Below are positions 7,280 through 13,776 of a stretch of 35,164 bases of DNA, piece after piece. The notes below the pieces were generated by a model. The model was not told where the DNA came from. It saw nothing but the letters and a program-made list of their open reading frames with translations, and did not search any database. The translations under genes and the position numbers were made by a program. This DNA comes from an uncultured Clostridia bacterium (GTDB lineage Bacteria > Bacillota > Clostridia > Peptostreptococcales > Anaerovoracaceae), in assembly GCA_934247125.1 (NCBI GenBank), contig CAKQIZ010000009.1, positions 1 through 35,164 on the forward strand, written 5' to 3'. Position 1 is the stretch's first letter. Each line of letters starts with the position of its first letter.

Positions 7280-7310
7280 TTAGTTTATACTAATTATCTT
7301 TTTTTGTCAA
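7280..7310 (-). promoter_or_regulatory. Promoter with palindromic operator for the Fur-like gene
   Basis: On the minus strand TTGACA (7305-7310) is followed after 17 bases by TAAACT (7282-7287). The -10 lies inside TTAGTATAAACTAA (7280-7293), one base different from the perfect palindrome at 3809-3822, in the same register relative to -35 and -10. The repeated geometry supports a real shared operator. Confidence 0.7.
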
Positions 7311-7408
7311 CAGAAAAGTTTGTTACTCCTTACTCAAAATTTCACAAAAATATTCACGGTTCTTTACGCAAGGCAATGCAAATCGCAGACATACATGTTT
7401 TATCTCAC

Positions 7409-7930
7409 TCAAAGCATCTCGCTATCCGGTATCGCCATGCTTTCCTCAAAAAACTCGAATGCTTCCGCTCCGCTGTCCGGCTTTGCCACAAACCATTCTT
7501 CATCGACTGCTTCGACTTTTATCCTGAATCCGCCGCTGCCGGCTGATATCTCATTACCGTTGTAAAGAAGCTTGTCCACGAGTGGCTCTGTCTCCTGCGC
7601 GAATTCTATCGGGCGCTCATAATAGTACCAGTTTTCTGCACCTATACTCCATTTGCCGCAATCAACAGCAGCCGAAATTATCGTATACGCATCAGGGTCG
7701 CTGCTTTCATCAAAAACCGGTTTTGCCCGTATCCAGAGTTTCTTCAGAGAATTGTTCCTGACAGAAGTATCGTCTCCGAAAATCAGCTCTTCATCCTGAG
7801 ACTCCTCTGTCAGCGTCTCTGCACCGATCGTGCTGATATCATCCGACACCCACGCATCGTATATGATGATCGCACTTGTCAATACAAGTGCGACTATACC
7901 GGAAATCAATATAACTGAGATCTTGTCCAT
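7409..7930 (-). CDS. Membrane-anchored exported protein of unknown function
   Basis: A 173-residue protein with an N-terminal hydrophobic segment (residues 5-24, SVILISGIVALVLTSAIIIY) that is a signal anchor or signal peptide, then an acidic extracytoplasmic domain. The middle, ENWYYYERPIEFAQETEPL followed by a strand pattern to about residue 152, recalls the WYYY...L..GE...L region of SipW-dependent (TasA/camelysin-like) exported beta-sandwich proteins. That similarity is weak and from memory. No Cys lipobox or sortase motif is present. GGAAGG precedes the ATG. It lies between the Fur-like and CarD genes on the same strand, with about 130 bases separating it from CarD. No function can be assigned. 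Confidence 0.65.
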   Translation of the reverse strand: MDKISVILISGIVALVLTSAIIIYDAWVSDDISTIGAETLTEESQDEELIFGDDTSVRNNSLKKLWIRAKPVFDESSDPDAYTIISAAVDCGKWSIGAENWYYYERPIEFAQETEPLVDKLLYNGNEISAGSGGFRIKVEAVDEEWFVAKPDSGAEAFEFFEESMAIPDSEML

Positions 7931-8062
7931 ATATCCTTCCCCCTCTCATAAGAAAAGGATACTTTACCTGTCAGTCCGCAGCAACGGCTAACGTGATACA
8001 ACATCCGGCACATAACGTCCTGCATTTACATCTTCTCAGTTTTTTCTGCAAGATCCGCAGTT

Positions 8063-8590
8063 TTACTGCTCAGAAACATTCAGCAGCGACCTGATATATA
8101 CACCCACATCAGTCCCCGGTATGCCCAGAACATGTGAAAATTCTTCTTCGACAAGCTTTTCTGCCGACTTGAGCGTATTTTCATCCGTCGCCGGCAGCTT
8201 TTTACCTAATGGGATAAGTTCTCTTTTTTTCATATATATACAGCGTATCATCAGCAAAAGCTTCTGTGTGACGCCCTTCACCAGGATATCGTGAAAGATT
8301 TCCGAACGTATACGTCTGTCTTTTTCCCATCCGATCTCCTTGTCTTTCATTCCAAGAAGCAGAGAATTTATCTCCTCCTTAGTCATTACCTCACGCATCT
8401 TGCTCATGAGTTTTTCATTTTTTACCGGAACATACACCACTGACGAATCGCTGCTCTCAGGTCTGAGCACATAATAAGTGCTCTTCTCACTGTCCATCGC
8501 AAACTTCATCACCCTGATATCTTCTATCATACAGATCCCGTTAGTACCGTACACCACATAATCGCCCCTTGAAAATCTACTGCCATCCAT
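8063..8590 (-). CDS. CarD/CdnL-type RNA polymerase-binding regulator
   Basis: A 175-residue protein of the CarD_CdnL_TRCF family, whose N-terminal Tudor-like domain contacts the RNA polymerase beta subunit and tunes open-complex stability. Visible features are FSRGDYVVYGTNGICMIEDI at the start, YYVLRP and VYVPVKN strands, then a helical C-terminal domain (LLGMKDKEIGWEKDRRIRSEIF) with KRELIPLGKKL. The start at 8590 is chosen because AAGGTG lies just upstream; the longer reading from 8641 adds 17 unrelated residues. A consensus promoter lies about 90 bases upstream. The length is usual for Firmicutes members. Confidence 0.85.
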   Translation of the reverse strand: MDGSRFSRGDYVVYGTNGICMIEDIRVMKFAMDSEKSTYYVLRPESSDSSVVYVPVKNEKLMSKMREVMTKEEINSLLLGMKDKEIGWEKDRRIRSEIFHDILVKGVTQKLLLMIRCIYMKKRELIPLGKKLPATDENTLKSAEKLVEEEFSHVLGIPGTDVGVYIRSLLNVSEQ

Positions 8591-8680
8591 CAAAAACACC
8601 TTCTTCCACATCATGACAGGCGATAAAACCATGCACCGCAACCTTGTATTTGCAACACTTTCAGGCGATGCACCTTATAT

Positions 8681-8709
8681 ATTATAGCAAAAAATCCGGA
8701 TTTTTTCAA
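8681..8709 (-). promoter_or_regulatory. Sigma-A promoter of the CarD gene
   Basis: On the minus strand TTGAAA (8704-8709), a 17-base spacer and TATAAT (8681-8686). The predicted transcript has a leader of about 85 bases before the chosen start. Confidence 0.78.
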
Positions 8710-8809
8710 ATCACGCCTTTTTTCTGACTTTATGTAAAGGCCAGCACCACGGAGATTCTCGAGTTTAAGTTTTACTAAAAAACGGAGTTTTGACCGGTTT
8801 CACGCAATG

Positions 8810-8835
8810 AAAAACGGCAGGCTTTTGACCTGCCG
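8810..8835 (-). terminator. Terminator downstream of the 35-residue ORF
   Basis: The stem CGGCAGG (8815-8821) with CCTGCCG (8829-8835) has a 7-base loop and five U residues on the minus strand (8810-8814). No annotated gene ends here, so it implies a short transcript from about 9030 to 8810. Confidence 0.7.
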
Positions 8836-8891
8836 AAAAATAATTTAATATTTCTTTTTTCTTTCGTTATTATACTGTCACAAGCATCCTG

Positions 8892-8999
8892 CTACAGCTG
8901 CCCCATGTGCACCAGTTCATTTATCATATCTGCGCACTCTCTTATAGTCTTTTTGACCGAGTCAACTCCGTTAGCAATAGTTTTTGTAGCACTTTCCAT
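8892..8999 (-). CDS. Possible 35-residue peptide
   Basis: The reading frame begins MESATKTIANGVDSVKK and ends INELVHMGQL, with GAGGG about nine bases before the ATG. It would form one amphipathic helix carrying a single Cys. A terminator lies about 60 bases downstream, and no larger gene occupies either strand here. Together these support a short transcription unit. I recognise no family; possibilities are a secreted signal, a toxin-like peptide, or a chance ORF in a small RNA. Confidence 0.42.
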   Translation of the reverse strand: MESATKTIANGVDSVKKTIRECADMINELVHMGQL

Positions 9000-9433
9000 A
9001 GTATATCCCTCTTTTCTCTCTGCTACTTTTGTTCTTGTTTATATACATAATATCACCAATCTTGCTGTTCGTCATCTGTTTTTTGTAATATTTTTGTGTT
9101 TTTTATGTGAATACACAAAAAAACTTTTATTTTTTAGTGAATTATTCTATCTCAATATCTTTAAAAAACCCGAGAAATCCACTTGAGTATGACTGCTCTC
9201 GCAGCATTGTGTTCGTGAAATATTTATATGGCCGATCGGCTGCCCTCGTAAAACTATCTTCTCCCGAAGTATCCGTATTGCTATTGCGCAGTTGTGTAAG
9301 ATTTGAGCATGAGCGATAATCATACACAAACGATGATATGCTCCCCTTAAAGTAGACAGATAAAATAAAAAAACAGTAAGCTTTAAGGAGGGGGATTTTC
9401 GATGTGCCAACCAGGGAGCCAAACAAAAGCAGC
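9000..9433. other. Intergenic region downstream of the MocR gene, with a possible insertion-sequence end
   Basis: No convincing gene is seen on either strand; the minus-strand frames at 9142-9483 are low-complexity and lack ribosome binding sites. Between 9338 and 9404, CTCCCCTTAAAGTAGACAG is followed by an A-rich stretch, CTTTAAGGAGGGGG and an ATG at 9402. That layout recalls the left end of an IS3-family element. The downstream frame is not a transposase, so at most a fragment survives. Confidence 0.35.
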
Positions 9434-10822
9434 TTATATCCCCCACTCGTCTTTAAGCTTTCCCAGGATTTTTTCAAATTCATCTATATCGATCGTCGGA
9501 AATCCAAACTGCAGCTGACATCGCGGCATTTTTTCAATGTCAGCATAATACGGCTTTACCGGATACAGTTTCACCTCTATAACCTCTGCCTTTTCTATCA
9601 GTATCTCCGGTGGTATATCAGTATCAATATCCACCAGCAGATGCAGCCCCGCGCCATCGCCGCTGACTTTTATATTCTCTCCGAAAGTTTTCTCCAGTGC
9701 ATATTTCAGGACATTCTGCTTCTGCCGGTAAATAGTCCTCAAACGATTGATATTGCGCTCAAAGCATCCGGTTTCCATAAAATCCGCCAGTGCAAGCTGA
9801 TGCAGCGGAGAGACCTGTGACCCGTAAAGTCTGTACCGCCTTTCAAATTCCTGAAGTATCCTGTACGGAAAAACGATATACGCTACCCGTACAGCAGGAG
9901 ACAGAGCTTTGGAAAACGTTCCGGTATATATCACTCGCTCATGCCTGTCCAAAGACTGCATAGCCGGTACCGGCGCAGTATGATACCTGAGCTCGCTGTC
10001 GTAATCGTCTTCAATGATATACACATCGTTTCTGAACGCCCAGTCTAGCAGCTGGAATCTTTTGAAAATCGACAGCACTGCTCCTGTAGGAAACTGATGC
10101 GATGGTGTCACATAAAGCAGATCCACTCGCTGTTCCATGATCCGCCTGACATCGATGCCATCATTTTCGACATCAATATAGCTCATCTCATATCGATGAT
10201 TCGCAAAAACTGCTCTTATCCCGTCATACCCCGGATCCTCCATCGCACACCGTTTTGATCCGGACTCAAAAATTCCGGCTATGATCTCAACAGAATGCTG
10301 ATGTCCGCAGGTTATGATGACTTGCCCGGGATCGCATTTCACCCCTCTGCTGCAATAAAGATATCGTGCGATCTCTTCACGCAGAGCCGCCTCGCCTCTG
10401 AAATCAGGATACATTATCCCCTGTGCGACAGCAGCTTTGTCCAGCACACAATTCACACTTTTTCGCCACTCGCGGTACGGAAATGTGCTGTTGTCTATAT
10501 TTCCATAATCAAAGTCATATCGTACGGATTCCTTAACAGTAATAGGCCTGAAGCTGTGTTCATCTGCAGAGATCATTTCAGGATTCTGTATGTTATTTAC
10601 ACTGTATCCGCTTCCGGCACGAGGGTTTATGTAGCCTTCGTCAACAAGCTGCTGATAAGCTCTGTTTACGGTATTCCTGCTGACCGACAGCTCTTCAGCC
10701 AGTTTTCGTGTCGAAGGAAGAAAAGACTCTGCCGGGAATGCCCCTGAAAGCACCCTTCTTACAAGCTCCTCATAAAGCTGTTCGTAGATCGGTTTTGAAG
10801 ATGTTTTATCGATGTAAATCAT
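9434..10822 (-). CDS. MocR/PdxR-type GntR-family regulator with aminotransferase domain
   Basis: A 462-residue fusion. A GntR winged helix (residues 10-75) contains LPSTRKLAEELSVSRNTVNR and DEGYINPRAGSGYSV. A class I aminotransferase fold (about 105-462) contains the PLP-binding lysine in TGTFSKALS (K305) and the EDDYDSELRY segment near 271-280. Family members bind PLP as an effector and usually control vitamin B6 or amino-acid genes. GGAGGAG precedes the ATG. It is divergent from an FMN-binding pyridoxamine-phosphate-oxidase-like gene with 116 bases between starts. This is the typical MocR arrangement, and the neighbour is the likely target. Which amino or B6 compound is sensed cannot be told. 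Confidence 0.92.
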   Translation of the reverse strand: MIYIDKTSSKPIYEQLYEELVRRVLSGAFPAESFLPSTRKLAEELSVSRNTVNRAYQQLVDEGYINPRAGSGYSVNNIQNPEMISADEHSFRPITVKESVRYDFDYGNIDNSTFPYREWRKSVNCVLDKAAVAQGIMYPDFRGEAALREEIARYLYCSRGVKCDPGQVIITCGHQHSVEIIAGIFESGSKRCAMEDPGYDGIRAVFANHRYEMSYIDVENDGIDVRRIMEQRVDLLYVTPSHQFPTGAVLSIFKRFQLLDWAFRNDVYIIEDDYDSELRYHTAPVPAMQSLDRHERVIYTGTFSKALSPAVRVAYIVFPYRILQEFERRYRLYGSQVSPLHQLALADFMETGCFERNINRLRTIYRQKQNVLKYALEKTFGENIKVSGDGAGLHLLVDIDTDIPPEILIEKAEVIEVKLYPVKPYYADIEKMPRCQLQFGFPTIDIDEFEKILGKLKDEWGI

Positions 10823-10938
10823 TAAATTCTCCTCCTCACTGGTACTTATAGCTTTTCATTAACCGGTTCTTGTTAAAGCTCCGATTTTATTATATCTTTT
10901 ATATACCGAATTTTCAATTATCAGTAAGGAGGATCTTC
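10823..10938. promoter_or_regulatory. Divergent regulatory region between the MocR and PNPOx-like genes
   Basis: This AT-rich spacer contains the ribosome binding sites of both genes, an AACCGGTT palindrome at its centre (about 10860-10867), and TTGTTA with several TATA-like hexamers toward the right-hand gene. MocR regulators usually bind direct repeats in such spacers, but none can be fixed with confidence. Confidence 0.45.
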
Positions 10939-11412
10939 ATGTTCAGAGAAATGCGATTAAAAGAAGACAACCAGCTTTCCCAGTCACAGGCTATAGAAAT
11001 ACTGGAGGAAGCTAAATACGGTGTACTGGCACTGCACGGTGATAATGATTACCCGTATACAGTACCGCTGAATTACGCGTACAGTGAAAACAAGATTTAT
11101 TTTCACGGAGCACCGGCAGGCCATAAAGTTGACGCTGCCAAACAAAACGACAAGGTATCATTCTGTGCAGTCACTCGCTCAGAAATCATACCGGAAGCTT
11201 TCAACTGCCTTTACGCAAGCGCCGTGGCATTCGGCAGGATACAGATCATAACCGATGAAGCTGAAAAGAAGCACGCACTGGAACTGATCATCGATAAGTA
11301 TTCCAGCAGCTTCAGAGACGGCGGCCGCAAATACATGCAGTCTTCCTGGAATGATGTCGCAACGTTTGTCATCGACCTGGAGCATATAACAGGAAAAAAA
11401 GGGACCCCTTAG
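10939..11412 (+). CDS. FMN-binding pyridoxamine 5'-phosphate oxidase family protein (NimA-like)
   Basis: A 157-residue protein with the split-barrel flavin fold. It opens FREMRLKEDNQLS, then AIEILEEAKYGVLALHGDNDYPYTVPLNYAY, then IYFHGAPAGHKVDAAKQNDKVSF, the signature of the NimA/PNPOx-like group. These proteins bind FMN or heme; some reduce nitroimidazoles or act on B6 vitamers. True PdxH activity is not expected at this length. AAGGAGG lies upstream of the ATG at 10939, and the longer in-frame start at 10870 lacks one. It is divergent from, and probably regulated by, the MocR gene. Confidence 0.87.
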   Translation: MFREMRLKEDNQLSQSQAIEILEEAKYGVLALHGDNDYPYTVPLNYAYSENKIYFHGAPAGHKVDAAKQNDKVSFCAVTRSEIIPEAFNCLYASAVAFGRIQIITDEAEKKHALELIIDKYSSSFRDGGRKYMQSSWNDVATFVIDLEHITGKKGTP

Positions 11413-11623
11413 GATAAAACGTATCCGGTATGCGTGTCACACTTCACACACCTTCTCATACTAAGCACGCACTTATCGTCATGCGCGAAAACAAAATGCC
11501 GACTCTCCACTCATGGCACTAAGACTGATAAACGCTGAAACGCTGATAAACTGATAAAAAGCAGAAATATGCTTTGACACAGCACGATCAAATAGTGTAT
11601 AATCATTATTGTTAATTTAACAA
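11413..11623. other. Spacer with short degenerate repeats before tRNA-Arg
   Basis: No gene is seen. Around 11527-11558 the motif CTGATAAA recurs with ACGCTGAAACGCTG between copies. The tRNA-Arg promoter closes the region. Confidence 0.5.
11574..11603 (+). promoter_or_regulatory. Sigma-A promoter of tRNA-Arg
   Basis: TTGACA (11574-11579), an 18-base spacer and TATAAT (11598-11603), about 20 bases before the tRNA. Confidence 0.85.
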
Positions 11624-11700
11624 GCGCCATTAGCTCAATTGGATAGAGTCGCGCACTACGAATGCGAAGGTTGGGGGTTCGAGTCCCTCATGGCGCGCCA
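11624..11700 (+). tRNA. tRNA-Arg (anticodon ACG)
   Basis: Acceptor arms GCGCCAT and ATGGCGC pair, the T-arm is GGGGG-TTCGAGT-CCCTC, the anticodon loop CTACGAA gives ACG, and CCA is encoded. The outermost anticodon-stem pair (27:43) is a G-A mismatch. The last 19 bases recur twice in the tandem repeat that follows. Confidence 0.93.
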
Positions 11701-11738
11701 ATAAAATAGTTCTTCGACAGAAGAGCTATTTTTATTGC
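11701..11738 (+). terminator. tRNA-Arg terminator, first copy
   Basis: AATAAAATAG and CTATTTTTATT arms surround an inner TTCT-TCGAC-AGAA hairpin, and the 3' arm is U-rich. The same module recurs at about 11892-11930 and 12084-12122. Confidence 0.75.
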
Positions 11739-12083
11739 AAGCATATCAAATCAGTAGGGACTCGAACCCGAAAGGGCCGCTGCGTCGTGAGAATGTCCGT
11801 TGGACATTAGAACAGCAGCGTCTCCAAACATGCGAAGCATGTGCAGGAGGCCGGATGCACAGCATACGGAAAAGTCCCTCATGGCGCGCCAATAAAAATA
11901 GTTCTTCGACAGAAGAGCTATTTTTATTGCAAGCATATCAAATCAGTAGGGACTCGAACCCGAAAGGGCCGCTGCGTCGTGAGAATGTCCGTTGGACATT
12001 AGAACAGCAGCGTCTCCAAACATGCGAAGCATGTGCAGGAGGCCGGATGCACAGCATACGGAAAAGTCCCTCATGGCGCGCCA

Positions 12084-12122
12084 ATAAAAATAGTTCTTCG
12101 ACAGAAGAGCTATTTTTATTGC
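12084..12122. terminator. Shared bidirectional terminator between the tRNA-Arg repeat and sigF
   Basis: The third copy of the long A/U-flanked hairpin starts eight bases from the sigF stop codon. Both arms are A- or U-rich, so it can end transcription from either side. Confidence 0.7.
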
Positions 12123-12129
12123 CTGTATA

Positions 12130-12870
12130 TCACTCTGTTTTCCGCATTTTTTCGCGCATGCGGCCGAGGACTTTCTTTTCGATCCTGGATACCTGCACCT
12201 GCGATATCCCCAGCACGGACGCGATCTGCTGCTGCGTCATGTCGCGAAAGTAGCGCAGCACGATTATCTGCCGCTCTCTGTCAGCCAGGTCTCTGATAGC
12301 TGCTTTCAGATCTAGCAGCTCAACGTTTTGCTGCTCCTCATCCACATAGTTCCCGCCATGCATGCCTTCCGGTATCAGCTCATTGTCCAGGCTTTCTATG
12401 CTTGAAATCGAATCGATCGCTTCCAGCACCTCCATCACCCGTTCCCCGGAAGTACCCATTTTCTGCGCAAGATAACTTACCTTCGGGCTTTTCCCGTATT
12501 TGTTGTAATATTCCTGCTGCAAAGCCTTCAGGTTCCTCATTTCAGTCTTCAGCTGCCGGCTCAGCTTTATCTTTCCGTCATCTCTCAAAAACCGTTTTAT
12601 CTCGCCTAGTATCATGGGGACTGCATAGGTCGAAAACATCACGCCGAACTCCGGATCGAACCGGTCTATCGCCTTTACGAGACCGACAAAACCGACCTGT
12701 ATGAGATCTTCCGTCTCATAATATGCCGACGTGTACTTGAGAGCCAGATTCTTTACAAGACCTATATTCTGCGCGACGACCTGCTCGCGCGCCGCACGGT
12801 CGCCGCCCTGCGCCTTTGCAATAAGCCTGTATGTATCCTCTTTAGCTGCCGGAGTATATTTAGATACCAC
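12130..12870 (-). CDS. sigF: RNA polymerase sporulation sigma factor SigF
   Basis: A 246-residue forespore-specific sigma factor. Region 2 contains VVAQNIGLVKNLALKY, TEDLIQVGFVGLVKAIDRFD and MFSTYAVPMILGEIKRFLRDD. Region 3 includes YGKSPKVSYLAQKMG, and region 4 ends with TQQQIASVLGISQVQVSRIEKK, the -35-binding helix-turn-helix. The start overlaps the end of spoIIAB by 11 bases. That coupling is typical of the spoIIA operon, where SpoIIAB holds SigF inactive until SpoIIAA releases it. Length and gene order match B. subtilis and clostridial spoIIAC. Confidence 0.95.
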   Translation of the reverse strand: MVSKYTPAAKEDTYRLIAKAQGGDRAAREQVVAQNIGLVKNLALKYTSAYYETEDLIQVGFVGLVKAIDRFDPEFGVMFSTYAVPMILGEIKRFLRDDGKIKLSRQLKTEMRNLKALQQEYYNKYGKSPKVSYLAQKMGTSGERVMEVLEAIDSISSIESLDNELIPEGMHGGNYVDEEQQNVELLDLKAAIRDLADRERQIIVLRYFRDMTQQQIASVLGISQVQVSRIEKKVLGRMREKMRKTE

Positions 12871-13306
12871 TTACTATATCCAGATATTTTATCATGATCA
12901 CGGTAGTCCCCCTGCCTTCTTCCGATCTCACTTTAAGCTTGTCGGTAAAGCTTTCCATCACAGTGAATCCCATACCCGATCTTTCCTCACTGTCACCTGT
13001 GGAAAACATCGGTTCCATCGCCTGTCTGACATCTCTTATCCCTATGCCCTGATCTTCGACCGTTATCACGACTTTGCCGCCGTCATACATCGCACACTCC
13101 ATGGAAACCTTTGCCGCAGTCCTGTCCTCGCAGCCTTTGTATCCGTGTATGATACTGTTGCTCACCGCTTCTGATACCGCAGTCTTTATCTCCGTCAGCT
13201 CCTCCACCGTAGGATCCAGAGGCATCACGAAAGCTGCCGCCACGGCTCTGGCAAAGGCCTCGTTTTCCGCAAGCGCGCTAAACTCTGTTTTCATCACATT
13301 GTTCAT
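12860..13306 (-). CDS. spoIIAB: Anti-sigma F factor SpoIIAB
   Basis: A 148-residue GHKL-fold serine kinase that binds and inhibits SigF and phosphorylates SpoIIAA. Visible ATP-site motifs are the N box EAVSNSIIHGY (about 47-57), the G1 box EDQGIGI, and the lid with ERSGMGFTVM. GGAGG lies upstream of the ATG at 13306, and only three bases separate it from the spoIIAA stop. Confidence 0.95.
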   Translation of the reverse strand: MNNVMKTEFSALAENEAFARAVAAAFVMPLDPTVEELTEIKTAVSEAVSNSIIHGYKGCEDRTAAKVSMECAMYDGGKVVITVEDQGIGIRDVRQAMEPMFSTGDSEERSGMGFTVMESFTDKLKVRSEEGRGTTVIMIKYLDIVSGI

Positions 13307-13309
13307 ACA

Positions 13310-13675
13310 TCAAACCTCCATGCTCATTTGTTCCTGCCCGTTTATCAGTGCGACCGCCGCATCAAAATCCGCAGCCTCGGACACGAGAGAAAAAACACCT
13401 GCCATATCCAGCAGCTTTCTCACGTATTCACTGCATCCCGCGATGCACATCCTGCGCCCGTCTTTCTGCAGCTTTTTATAACGCCCCAGCACTACCCCTA
13501 TGCCCGAACTGTCCATAAAGTCGACACCGCTGAAATCCATTACAAGATCACTGCAGTCAAAAGCTTTCATCGATTTATCTATCGCCTGCCTGAGAGACAG
13601 CGCACTGTAATGGTCCACATCACCGCGTATACATGATATCAGCACTCTTCCGGAAATCCTAAAAATCACTTCCAC
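13310..13675 (-). CDS. spoIIAA: Anti-anti-sigma factor SpoIIAA
   Basis: A 121-residue STAS-domain protein that releases SigF from SpoIIAB when dephosphorylated. The phosphorylation motif DFMDSSGIGVVLGRYK is intact near residues 53-68, after LVMDFSGV. A GTG start at 13675 is chosen because AAAGGAGG lies seven bases upstream; reading further upstream would require a TTG inside that leader. It is first in spoIIAA-spoIIAB-sigF, preceded by SigH-like and Spo0A-like sites. Confidence 0.94.
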   Translation of the reverse strand: MEVIFRISGRVLISCIRGDVDHYSALSLRQAIDKSMKAFDCSDLVMDFSGVDFMDSSGIGVVLGRYKKLQKDGRRMCIAGCSEYVRKLLDMAGVFSLVSEAADFDAAVALINGQEQMSMEV

Positions 13676-13713
13676 TAAAAAACCTCCTTTATGCAAAAGA
13701 TCATATAATAATT

Positions 13714-13776
13714 ATAATCTCTGCATAAGAAGGTTGTCCTTAAGAGAAAATATCTGATTTCTACTAATTTTGTCGG
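13714..13776 (-). promoter_or_regulatory. Possible SigH promoter and Spo0A box of the spoIIA operon
   Basis: On the minus strand AAGGACAA (13734-13741), an 11-base spacer and AGAGATTAT (13714-13722) approximate the SigH consensus (AGGAWWW, GAAT) with mismatches. TTTGTCGG at about 13769-13776 (plus strand) partially matches the Spo0A box TGTCGAA. The spoIIA operon is classically driven by SigH and Spo0A-P, which raises the prior. Confidence 0.45.

Larger units (their letters stand above)
11682..12122 (+). repeat. 192-bp tandem repeat of tRNA-Arg 3' end, terminator and structured spacer
   Basis: Units are 11682-11872 (191 bp), 11873-12064 (192 bp) and a partial third, 12065-12122. Each unit starts with the last 19 bases of tRNA-Arg including CCA, then a terminator hairpin, then about 134 bp of spacer. 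The copies look identical apart from one A. The spacer contains complementary pairs: AGGGACT (11756) with the next AGTCCCT (11873), CGCTGC/GCAGCG (11778/11815), AATGTCC/GGACATT (11792/11802), ACATGC/GCATGT (11828/11837), GTGCA/TGCAC (11841/11856). It also carries an inverted T-arm-like GGGACTCGAACCC. It could be a structured RNA read through from the tRNA promoter, or recombination at a tRNA attachment site. Confidence 0.9.

Noticed and set aside
9142..9483. Two overlapping minus-strand frames downstream of mocR
   Set aside because: They overlap each other and the mocR end, lack ribosome binding sites and show no recognisable domain.
11682..12122. CRISPR array
   Set aside because: The repeat is 192 bp, directly adjacent and contains tRNA sequence; there are no unique spacers or cas genes.
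11735..12253. 172-codon plus-strand frame with an internal 64-residue repeat
   Set aside because: It is the translation of the tandem repeat; the period is a multiple of three by chance, there is no ribosome binding site, and it reads through tRNA and terminator sequence into antisense sigF.
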